From contig JAUMNV010000097.1 of NCBI GenBank assembly GCA_031295725.1, positions 1-12,121 on the forward strand: 12,121 nt of DNA. Direction: 5' to 3'. Position 1 is the first letter of the stretch; each line of letters starts with the position of its first letter. Under the pieces are notes generated by a model. It did not search any database. It was not told where the DNA came from and was given only the letters and a program-made list of their open reading frames with translations. This DNA is from Collinsella sp. (GTDB lineage: Bacteria > Actinomycetota > Coriobacteriia > Coriobacteriales > Coriobacteriaceae). Of the stretch, positions 5,691-12,121 are shown one piece after another. The translations under genes were made by a program, and so were the position numbers.

Positions 5691-8468
5691 ATGATTCTCA
5701 ACGGACCGGGGATTAGCTACACCGAGCCCGATATCGGTGCGGAGTTTGTGCCGCCGCTGCCGGAGCATCCGCGCGAGGCCATCGTCAAACTGTGCGAGCA
5801 CTGCACTAACCGCCTGCTGCATCGCGACGAGCTGCTGGGCTACGAGTACTGGTCGTTTGCCGAGGCCGCAACTGACGAGCAGGCCGAGGTACTCTGCAAG
5901 ATGAAGATGCGCCGTCCCTACACGCTGCCCGAGATGGTCAAGCTCACCGGCATGCCCGAGGCCCAGATCGAGAAGATGCTCGACGATATGAGCTACACGG
6001 GCCTGCTCGAGTACAACTGGGAAAATCCCGAGCGCGCCAAGCAATGGGTGCTGCCCATGCTGGTGCCGGGTTCCGCCGAGTTCCTCAACATGCGCGTGAG
6101 CCAGCTCGAGGAGCACCCGGTCTACGCCAAGTTCTTTGAACAGGCATCCAAGGGCCCGCTGTCCAAGGCCACACCGATGGTGCCGCCCGGAGGCGCCGGT
6201 ATCGGCATGCACGTCATTCCGGTCGAGAAGGCCATTGACGCCGCGAGCACGTCGGTGCCTATTGAGCATATTGAGCACTGGCTCGACAAATACGAGGGTA
6301 AGTATGCCGCTAGCACCTGCAGCTGCCGCGCGAGCCGTCGCGTGATGGGTGAGGGCTGCGCCGACGACCCGGCCGATTGGTGCATCGCCGTGGGCGATAT
6401 GGCCGACTACGTGGTCGAGACCGATCGTGGCCATTACGTGACCCGCGACGAGGTCTACGACATCCTGCGCCAGGCCGAGGACAACGGCTTTGTGCACCAG
6501 ATCACCAACATCGACGGCGAGAACAAGATCTTCGCCATCTGCAACTGCAACGTCAACGTGTGCTACGCCCTGCGCACCTCGCAGCTGTTCAACACGCCCA
6601 ACCTGTCGCGCTCGGCCTATGTCGCCAAGGTCGAGAAGGACAAGTGCGTGGCCTGCGGTCGCTGCGTTGAGGTGTGCCCGGCCGGTGCCGCTAAGCTGGG
6701 CCAGAAGCTCTGCAGCAAAAAGGCCGGTGGCCGCGTGCCCGAGTATCCGCGTCAGGAGCTGCCCGATGCCACCAAGTGGGATCACACCAAGTGGTCGCCC
6801 AACTACCGCAACGACAACCGCATCGAGACGCATGAGTCCGGCACCGCTCCCTGCAAGACGGCCTGCCCCGCGCATGTCGCCGTTCAGGGCTATTTGAAGC
6901 TCGCGGCTCAGGGTCGCTATGACGAGGCGCTGGCGCTCATCAAGCGCGAGAACCCGCTGCCCGCTATCTGCGGCCGTGTGTGCAACCGCCGCTGTGAGGA
7001 TGTCTGCACCCGTGGTCGTGTGGACGCCGCCGTGGCTATCGACGAGGTCAAGAAGTTCATCGCCCAGCGCGATCTGGATGCCGCGACCCGCTATGTCCCG
7101 CCCGTGGTGACGCCGACGCGCGCTGGCGGCTTCGACCAGAAGATCGCCGTCATCGGTGCCGGCCCGGCCGGTCTGTCCTGCGCTTTCTACCTGGCCGAGA
7201 AGGGCTATAAGCCCGTCGTATTCGAGAAGAACGAGCGTCCGGGCGGCATGCTCACCTACGGCATTCCCAGCTTTAAGCTGCAGAAGGACGTTATCGAGGC
7301 CGAGGTCGAGATCATTCGCCTGATGGGCGCCGAGTTCCGCTATGGCGTGGAGGTCGGTCGCGATGTGACGCTCGACGAGCTGCGCGAGCAGGGCTTTAAG
7401 GCCTTCTACGTGGCTATTGGCTGCCAGGGCGGCCGCCTTGCCGGCATTCCGGGCGAGGATGCCGAGGACGTGACCGTAGCCGTCGACTTTTTGCGCGAGG
7501 TCAACAGCGGCAAGATCGATACCCTGTCCGGCCGCACTATCGTGGTGGGCGGCGGCAACGTGGCCATCGATGTTGCCCGCAACGCCTGCCGTCTGGGCTC
7601 CGAGCATGTTGAGATGTTCTGCCTGGAGAGCGAGGCCCAGATGCCCGCCAGTGAGGAGGAGCGTCGCGAGGCCGTTGAGGACGGCGCTCACATCAGCTGC
7701 GGCTGGGGTCCCAAGGAGGTTCACCTGGACGAGGCCGGTCGTGTGTGCGGTATTACCTTCAAGCGCTGCACGCGTGTCTTTGACGACGAGGGCCGTTTTG
7801 CGCCCGAGTACGACGAGAACGATCTGCGCCGTGTCGATGCCGATCGTGTGGTCATGTCGATTGGCCAGTCCATTGTGTGGGGCGACCTGCTGGCTGGCTC
7901 CAAGGTGGAGCTTGGCCGCGGCCAGGGTGCCCTTGCCGACCCCCAGACCTATCAGACCGCTGAGCCCGACATCTTTGTGGGCGGCGATGTCTATACTGGC
8001 CCCAGCTTCGCCATCGATGCCATCGCCGCCGGCCACGAGGCCGCCGTGTCCATCCATCGCTTTGTGCAGCCGGGCTCCACGCTCACCATCGGCCGCAACC
8101 AGCGCCGCTACACCGCGCTCGACCGCGACGATGTCGTGATCGAGAGCTATGACAACGCGAGCCGCGAGGTGGCGCATGTCGACCGCGAGCGCGAGAAGGC
8201 CGCGCCGTTTAGCGAGTACGTCGAGACCTTTACCGAGGAGCAGGTGCGCGCCGAGACCGCCCGCTGCCTGGGTTGCGGTGCCTCGATCGTCGACCCCAAC
8301 AAGTGCATCGGCTGCGGTCTGTGCACTACCAAGTGTGCGTTCGATGCCATCCACCTGGATCGCGACCGTCCCGAGTGCTCCACGATGGTCAAATACGAGC
8401 AAAAGCTCCCAAGCCTGGGCAAGTATGCTTTGAAACGCGCCATCAAGATTAAGTTCGGTCGCAAGTAA
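5691..8468 (+). CDS. Multi-cluster Fe-S/FAD oxidoreductase with GltD-like core
   Basis: A 925-aa fusion. Residues 1-300 resemble stand-alone Fe-S proteins with a winged-helix-like segment (about 75-115) and cysteine sets CSC-R (210-213), C223, C231 and CNC (284-286) plus C291. A ferredoxin cluster follows, CVACGRCVEVCP (319-330). Residues 385-460 match the Fe-S domain of the glutamate synthase small subunit (C388, C392, C427, C431, C435, C439). Residues 485-790 are the FAD/NAD(P)H part: IGAGPAGL (488-495), E512 for ribose binding, VVGGGNVAIDVA (618-629) and GGDV (764-767). The C-terminus adds CLGC (859-862) and CIGCGLCTTKC (872-882). No glutamine amidotransferase partner is present, so it is not glutamate synthase; it more likely passes electrons between NAD(P)H and ferredoxin or an unknown partner. 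AGAAGGG lies 6 bases upstream of the ATG. It is probably under control of the divergent TetR and is followed 30 bases later by hypA. Confidence 0.9.
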   Translation: MILNGPGISYTEPDIGAEFVPPLPEHPREAIVKLCEHCTNRLLHRDELLGYEYWSFAEAATDEQAEVLCKMKMRRPYTLPEMVKLTGMPEAQIEKMLDDMSYTGLLEYNWENPERAKQWVLPMLVPGSAEFLNMRVSQLEEHPVYAKFFEQASKGPLSKATPMVPPGGAGIGMHVIPVEKAIDAASTSVPIEHIEHWLDKYEGKYAASTCSCRASRRVMGEGCADDPADWCIAVGDMADYVVETDRGHYVTRDEVYDILRQAEDNGFVHQITNIDGENKIFAICNCNVNVCYALRTSQLFNTPNLSRSAYVAKVEKDKCVACGRCVEVCPAGAAKLGQKLCSKKAGGRVPEYPRQELPDATKWDHTKWSPNYRNDNRIETHESGTAPCKTACPAHVAVQGYLKLAAQGRYDEALALIKRENPLPAICGRVCNRRCEDVCTRGRVDAAVAIDEVKKFIAQRDLDAATRYVPPVVTPTRAGGFDQKIAVIGAGPAGLSCAFYLAEKGYKPVVFEKNERPGGMLTYGIPSFKLQKDVIEAEVEIIRLMGAEFRYGVEVGRDVTLDELREQGFKAFYVAIGCQGGRLAGIPGEDAEDVTVAVDFLREVNSGKIDTLSGRTIVVGGGNVAIDVARNACRLGSEHVEMFCLESEAQMPASEEERREAVEDGAHISCGWGPKEVHLDEAGRVCGITFKRCTRVFDDEGRFAPEYDENDLRRVDADRVVMSIGQSIVWGDLLAGSKVELGRGQGALADPQTYQTAEPDIFVGGDVYTGPSFAIDAIAAGHEAAVSIHRFVQPGSTLTIGRNQRRYTALDRDDVVIESYDNASREVAHVDREREKAAPFSEYVETFTEEQVRAETARCLGCGASIVDPNKCIGCGLCTTKCAFDAIHLDRDRPECSTMVKYEQKLPSLGKYALKRAIKIKFGRK

Positions 8469-8498
8469 GTAGTCATAACGGGAACGGCGGAGGAAAAA

Positions 8499-8927
8499 GT
8501 GCATGAATTGGGAATCGTCTATCACATCATTCGCGATGTCGAGAACGTGGCGAGCGCCAATGGCGTGAGTCGCGTTTCGAGCGTGACGTTGCTGTTGGGC
8601 GAGGTCTCGGGCGTCGTTCCCGACTTGCTGCTCGACGCTTGGCGCTGGGCGGCAGATAAAAAGCCCATCGCGCAGGGCGCGGAGCTTATTGTGGAGCCCG
8701 TCGAGGCCGTGACGCATTGCAAGGCGTGCGGCCGCGACTACGCGACGGTCGAGCACGGCAAGACCTGTCCCCATTGCGGTAGCGGCGAGACATACCTGCT
8801 GCAGGGTCAGGAGGTCATGATCAAGCAGATCGAGACCCCCGACGAGGACCCGGCAGACGCTGTCCCCGACGGCCCTTCCGACGTCCCCGACGCCGTCGAC
8901 GCCGCCAACCCCCTCCACATCGCCTAG
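8499..8927 (+). CDS. hypA: Hydrogenase nickel-incorporation protein HypA
   Basis: The protein delivers nickel to [NiFe]-hydrogenase precursors, usually with HypB. The start is GTG at 8499, with GGAGG 6 bases upstream; this gives the family's required MHE N-terminus, whose His2 and Glu3 take part in nickel binding. An ATG four bases later is out of frame. The zinc site is intact: CKAC (74-77) and CPHC (90-93). At 142 aa it is longer than the usual 113-118, because of an acidic, Pro/Asp-rich tail from about residue 113. It follows the oxidoreductase gene by 30 bases and is probably cotranscribed. No other hyp gene or hydrogenase subunit is in the window, so its client is unknown. Confidence 0.93.
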   Translation: MHELGIVYHIIRDVENVASANGVSRVSSVTLLLGEVSGVVPDLLLDAWRWAADKKPIAQGAELIVEPVEAVTHCKACGRDYATVEHGKTCPHCGSGETYLLQGQEVMIKQIETPDEDPADAVPDGPSDVPDAVDAANPLHIA

Positions 8928-8938
8928 GATTCCCTATA

Positions 8939-9005
8939 AGTTGCGGTGAAATAGTTCCTAAATCCAGCCTTCTGGCTCTTAAACAAGAACTATTCCACCG
9001 CAACT
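8939..9005. repeat. Long palindromic repeat, copy 2 (REP/MITE-like)
   Basis: Arms 8939-8957 and 8987-9005 pair over 19 positions with one mismatch. A smaller hairpin, CCAG (8964-8967) and CTGG (8972-8975), sits in the centre. It begins 12 bases after the hypA stop. The outer 19 bases (8936-8954) are identical to copy 1. It may end or stabilise the hypA transcript, but there is no T-tract after it. Confidence 0.8.
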
Positions 9006-9043
9006 ATTTTGAGTGGTTTCGTAACCATAAGTCATGAAAATAG

Positions 9044-9261
9044 TCAAGCCATGTCCGTTTAAACAAAATAGTGGCAGTACGAGCGCATTCGCACTTGTTT
9101 AAAACCGATATTAATGAACAGCATGCTTGTGTCTGTAAAATACATGGCTTGATGAGCGACGCTTTGGCGGGTAATGAGTCGAAAAGCAGCAACGTAACCA
9201 ACTTGTAACAAACTTAGACGTTTAAACAAATAATCCAACCTTTTGCGGATTCAGCTATAAT
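9044..9261 (+). promoter_or_regulatory. Regulatory region of the PTS operon
   Basis: This AT-rich stretch has no convincing gene. TATAAT at 9256-9261 is a good -10 that would start RNA near 9268, leaving a leader of about 64 bases. No -35 consensus is found at 16-18 bp. GTTTAAAC occurs at 9057-9064 and 9220-9227, each followed by AAA, and a looser inverted copy (TTGTTTAAAAC) at 9095-9105. The 9220 site is centred about 44 bases before the inferred start, a position typical of an activator beside a weak -35. TCAAGCCATGT (9044-9054) and ACATGGCTTGA (9142-9152) form a perfect 11-bp inverted repeat 87 bases apart. No regulator gene is adjacent. Confidence 0.5.
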
Positions 9262-9331
9262 TCCACAATCCAAACAGGTATACTCCTTTCATGTCGTGTA
9301 GGAAATACGTAGACAAAAAGGAGGTTATGTG

Positions 9332-10321
9332 ATGGTAAGTATTGTTCTTGCTAGCCACGGGGACTTGGCAGCTGGAATCAAGCAGACGGGCTCGATGGTT
9401 TTTGGCGATCAGCCGTCTGTTGCCGTGGTCTCGCTCGAGCCGAGCATGGGCCCCGACGATTTCCGCGCCAAGGTCGAGGAAGCAGTCGCTTCCTTCGACG
9501 ACCAGGAGCAGGTACTCTTCCTCGTTGATCTGTGGGGCGGCACGCCGTTCAACCAGATCAGCGGGCTCATCGAGGGCCACGATTCCTGGGCTATCGTCAC
9601 CGGTGTCAACCTGCCTATGCTCATCGAGGCATATTCGCAGCGCTTTGACGCAAAGAACACTGCACATGCGATCGCAAAACATCTCGTGACTGAGGCTAAG
9701 GCTGGCGTGCGCGTCAAGCCCGAGTCTCTGGAGCCCGAGGAGAAGAAGCCGGCTGCGGCCGCCGCTGCTCCTGCAGGCGCCATCCCTCCGGGAACGGTTA
9801 TCGGCGACGGGCATATCAAGATTGCCCACGTCCGTATCGACACCCGTCTGCTGCATGGTCAGGTGGCTACCACGTGGACCAAGCAGATCAACCCCAACCG
9901 CATCATCGTGGTTTCCGACGGCGTTGCTCACGACGAGCTCCGCAAGACCATGATCGAGCAGGCTGCCCCTCCGGGAGTCCATGCCAACGTCGTGCCTATC
10001 AAGAAGATGGCCGAGGTCGTCAAGGACACGCGTTTTGGCGACACCAAGGCCATGCTGCTCTTCGAGAACCCGCAGGATCTGCTCAAGGCCATCGAGGCCG
10101 GCGTCGACATCAAGGAAGTCAACATCGGTTCCATGGCTCACTCCAAGGGCAAGGTCGTCGTCACCAACGCCGTCGCTATGGGCGATGACGACGTTAAGAC
10201 CCTCGAGGCCCTCAAGGCCAAGGGCGTCAAGTTCGAGGTCCGCAAGGTTCCTTCGGATGCCTCCGAGGATCTCGACGCCATGTTGAAGAAAGCTAAGGCC
10301 GAACTGGCCGCTCAAGCATAG
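9332..10321 (+). CDS. manX: PTS mannose-family EIIAB component
   Basis: This 329-aa cytoplasmic protein passes phosphate from HPr to the sugar. The EIIA domain (1-128) has the phosphorylated His9 in LASHG and a WGGTPFN loop (68-74). An Ala/Pro/Glu-rich linker (about 129-160) joins it to EIIB (161-329), with the second active His175 in RLLHGQV. The fused EIIA-EIIB order and the spacing between histidines match E. coli ManX closely. The ATG at 9332 is chosen because AAAAAGGAGG (9315-9324) lies 7 bases upstream; a GTG at 9329 is too close. A two-codon ATG-TGA at 9327 overlaps the start in another frame. It is the first gene of a three-gene operon, followed 18 bases later by EIIC. The substrate cannot be fixed from sequence: mannose, glucose, fructose and amino sugars are all possible for the family. 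Confidence 0.95.
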   Translation: MVSIVLASHGDLAAGIKQTGSMVFGDQPSVAVVSLEPSMGPDDFRAKVEEAVASFDDQEQVLFLVDLWGGTPFNQISGLIEGHDSWAIVTGVNLPMLIEAYSQRFDAKNTAHAIAKHLVTEAKAGVRVKPESLEPEEKKPAAAAAAPAGAIPPGTVIGDGHIKIAHVRIDTRLLHGQVATTWTKQINPNRIIVVSDGVAHDELRKTMIEQAAPPGVHANVVPIKKMAEVVKDTRFGDTKAMLLFENPQDLLKAIEAGVDIKEVNIGSMAHSKGKVVVTNAVAMGDDDVKTLEALKAKGVKFEVRKVPSDASEDLDAMLKKAKAELAAQA

Positions 10322-10339
10322 TAAAGGAGGGTCCGATAC

Positions 10340-11158
10340 ATGTCTGCAATCACTATTCTGCTTGTTGCGATTGTCGCGTTGCTTGCCGGTATGGAAGGCA
10401 TTCTGGATGAGTTCCAGTTCCATCAGCCGCTCGTGGCATGCACGCTTATCGGTCTCGTAACCGGTCACCTTCAGGAGGGCATCCTCCTGGGCGGTTCGCT
10501 CCAGATGATGGCCCTTGGCTGGGCTAACGTCGGCGCCGCCGTCGCGCCTGACGCCGCTCTGGCCTCGGTCGCTTCTTCGATCATCATGGTGCTCGCCCTC
10601 AACGGCGGCGCCACTGATTCGGCCAAGGCCGTTACCGCGGCCATCGCAGTCGCCGTCCCGCTGTCGGTCGCTGGTCTGTTCCTGACCATGATCTGCCGTA
10701 CCATTGCTACCGCTATCGCTCACGCCATGGACGGTTGCGCCGAGAAGGGCGACTTCTCCGGCATCGAGCGCTGGCAGTACGCTGCCATCCTCATGCAGGG
10801 CCTTCGTATCGCCATCCCGGCAGTACTTCTGTGCGTTATCCCGGCCGAGGCTGTTACCAACGCGCTTAACGCTATGCCCGACTGGCTGTCCGGCGGCATG
10901 GCCGTCGGCGGCGGCATGGTCGCTTCCGTCGGTTACGCCATGGTCATCAACATGATGGCCACCAAGGAGACCTGGCCGTTCTTCATCCTCGGCTTTGTCC
11001 TTGCTGCCATCCCTCAGCTCACGCTGATCGCCCTTGGCCTCATCGGCATCTCCCTTGCCCTCATCTACCTTGGCCTTAAGGATCTGGCCAAGCAGGGTGG
11101 CGGCACGGGCGGTGGCTCCGGCGACCCGCTCGGCGACATTCTGAACGATTACGAGTAG
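10340..11158 (+). CDS. manY: PTS mannose-family EIIC component
   Basis: A 272-aa integral membrane protein that forms the sugar channel together with EIID. The N-terminal region contains EFQFHQPLVACTLIGLVTG (24-42), and the EIIC-Man signature region with GGSLQMMALGWANVGAAVAP (51-70) follows; both are very close to E. coli ManY as I remember it. Hydrophobic segments run through to about residue 247, ending in a short Gly-rich cytoplasmic-looking tail (253-272). AAAGGAGGG lies about 9 bases before the ATG. Gaps of 18 and 16 bases to the flanking genes, with good ribosome-binding sites, indicate one transcript. Confidence 0.95.
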   Translation: MSAITILLVAIVALLAGMEGILDEFQFHQPLVACTLIGLVTGHLQEGILLGGSLQMMALGWANVGAAVAPDAALASVASSIIMVLALNGGATDSAKAVTAAIAVAVPLSVAGLFLTMICRTIATAIAHAMDGCAEKGDFSGIERWQYAAILMQGLRIAIPAVLLCVIPAEAVTNALNAMPDWLSGGMAVGGGMVASVGYAMVINMMATKETWPFFILGFVLAAIPQLTLIALGLIGISLALIYLGLKDLAKQGGGTGGGSGDPLGDILNDYE

Positions 11159-11174
11159 GAGGGGAGTGATACAT

Positions 11175-12095
11175 ATGGCAGAGAACAAGATTCAGCTCAC
11201 CAAGGCTGACCGTAAGAAGGTTTGCTTCCGTCATCAGTTCCTTCAGGGCTCGTGGAACTACGAGCGTATGCAGAACGGCGGCTGGTGCTTCGCAATGATC
11301 CCTGCGATCAAGAAGCTCTACACCAGCAAGGATGACCAGATTGCCGCGCTTAAGCGCCACCTGGAGTTCTATAACACCCACCCCTATGTTTCCGCCCCCG
11401 TCATTGGCGTTACCCTCGCCCTCGAGGAGGAGCGCGCCAACGGTGCTCCGATCGATGACGTCGCCATCCAGGGCGTCAAGGTCGGTATGATGGGCCCGCT
11501 CGCCGGCGTCGGTGACCCCGTCTTCTGGTTCACCCTTCGCCCGATTCTGGGCGCTCTGGGCGCTTCCCTGGCCATGTCCGGCAGCATCGTCGGTCCGTTG
11601 CTGTTCTTCTTCGCGTGGAACATCATCCGTTACGCTTTCCTGTGGTACACACAGGAGTTTGGCTACAAGGTCGGCTCCTCTATCGCCAAGGACCTCTCCG
11701 GCGGTCTGATGGGCAAGGTCACCGAGGGCGCTTCCATCCTGGGTATGTTCATCATCGGCGCCCTGGTCGAGCGCTGGGTGTCCATTTCCTTCACCCCGAT
11801 CGTCTCCACGGTCAAGCAGTCTGCTGGCGCCTTTATCGACTGGGCTAGCCTGCCTTCCGGTTCCGAGGGTATCAAGGAAGCGCTGACGATGTACAACTCC
11901 GTCGGTGCTACCGCCCTTGATCAGATGAAGGTCACCACGCTTCAGGCCAACCTCGATCAGCTCATCCCCGGCCTTGCCGCCGTGTGCCTGACCCTGCTGG
12001 TCTGCAAGCTCCTCAAGAAGAAGGTCAGCCCGATCGTCATCATCCTGGCTCTCTTCGCCGTCGGCATCATCGGTCGCTTCTGCGGCTTCATGTAA
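11175..12095 (+). CDS. manZ: PTS mannose-family EIID component
   Basis: The 306-aa second membrane subunit of the transporter. The start at 11175 follows AGGAGGGG at about 10 bases; an in-frame GTG at 11166 overlaps that site and is rejected. Family features include RHQFLQGSWNYERMQNGGWC (19-38), GVKVGMMGPLAGVGDPVFW (100-118), membrane segments around 125-155, 185-205 and 265-305, and a soluble-looking stretch at about 210-265. Length fits the larger EIID type found in Gram-positive bacteria. EIIAB, EIIC and EIID are all present and intact, so the transporter should work, with HPr and enzyme I supplied from elsewhere. No terminator is visible in the 26 bases left in the window; an accessory gene may follow. 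Confidence 0.95.
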   Translation: MAENKIQLTKADRKKVCFRHQFLQGSWNYERMQNGGWCFAMIPAIKKLYTSKDDQIAALKRHLEFYNTHPYVSAPVIGVTLALEEERANGAPIDDVAIQGVKVGMMGPLAGVGDPVFWFTLRPILGALGASLAMSGSIVGPLLFFFAWNIIRYAFLWYTQEFGYKVGSSIAKDLSGGLMGKVTEGASILGMFIIGALVERWVSISFTPIVSTVKQSAGAFIDWASLPSGSEGIKEALTMYNSVGATALDQMKVTTLQANLDQLIPGLAAVCLTLLVCKLLKKKVSPIVIILALFAVGIIGRFCGFM

Positions 12096-12121
12096 GCACG
12101 CTTCGGCTTAAGACCGAGAGT

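Noticed and set aside
5517..8918. Very long minus-strand open frame (1133 codons) opposite the oxidoreductase and hypA
   Set aside because: It is a mirror of GC-rich codon use on the other strand. The plus-strand protein has clear domains and motifs; the minus reading is low-complexity Ala/Gly/Leu/His-rich with no family features.
9070..9090. Possible sigma-54 (-24/-12) promoter around TGGCAG at 9072
   Set aside because: The -12 TTGC part is missing at the required spacing, and a TATAAT closer to the gene explains it better.
9004..9201. Minus-strand ORF of 65 codons in the PTS upstream region
   Set aside because: TTG start with no ribosome-binding site, no family features, and it overlaps the palindromic repeat and regulatory sites.
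9251..11188. Long minus-strand open frame opposite the PTS EIIAB and EIIC genes
   Set aside because: Antisense shadow of well-recognised PTS genes, with no domain features of its own.

Overview
The window reads like chromosomal DNA of a Coriobacteriia gut actinobacterium, most likely Collinsella or a close relative. This rests on GC-rich coding sequence with strong Shine-Dalgarno sites, a mannose-family PTS with high-expression-style codons, large Fe-S/FAD oxidoreductases, and acidic single-pass membrane proteins. The genus is an inference from protein style and was not checked against a database.

Left end (1-609). A strong terminator of an off-window gene is followed by a 64-residue low-complexity protein (95-289). 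Positions 290-609 hold no convincing gene. They contain a long hairpin repeat (314-379), a structured stretch with a minus-strand terminator-like hairpin (about 414-499), and an AT-rich 60-bp palindrome (542-601) with a TATAAT in its loop that serves as the promoter region of the next gene. That gene (610-1962, +) encodes an AAA_14/DUF4143-type ATPase. The ATPase and its promoter lie between two exact 19-bp direct repeats (447-465 and 2080-2098), and the second copy lies in the 3' end of the convergent neighbour.

Centre (2036-8927). A 498-residue acidic, single-pass membrane protein of unknown role is on the minus strand (2036-3532). Next is a minus-strand pair, a TetR-family regulator (4840-5502) followed by a DUF5692-like polytopic membrane protein (3769-4776), ending at a strong terminator (3661-3701). 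Divergent from it is a plus-strand pair: a 925-residue multi-cluster Fe-S/FAD oxidoreductase (5691-8468) and the nickel chaperone HypA (8499-8927, GTG start). Two TTGAC-N5-GTCAA palindromes lie between the divergent units, so the regulator probably controls both. The four genes look like one redox/membrane module of unknown substrate, and this is the best candidate for an undescribed system here.

Right end (8928-12121). A 404-base intergenic region holds a second copy of the hairpin repeat (8939-9005), three GTTTAAAC-like sites, an 11-bp inverted repeat and a TATAAT. It precedes a complete mannose-family PTS operon: EIIAB (9332-10321), EIIC (10340-11158) and EIID (11175-12095). The operon encodes phosphorylating uptake of a hexose such as mannose, glucose or a related sugar. 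The window ends 26 bases after EIID, so its terminator is not seen.
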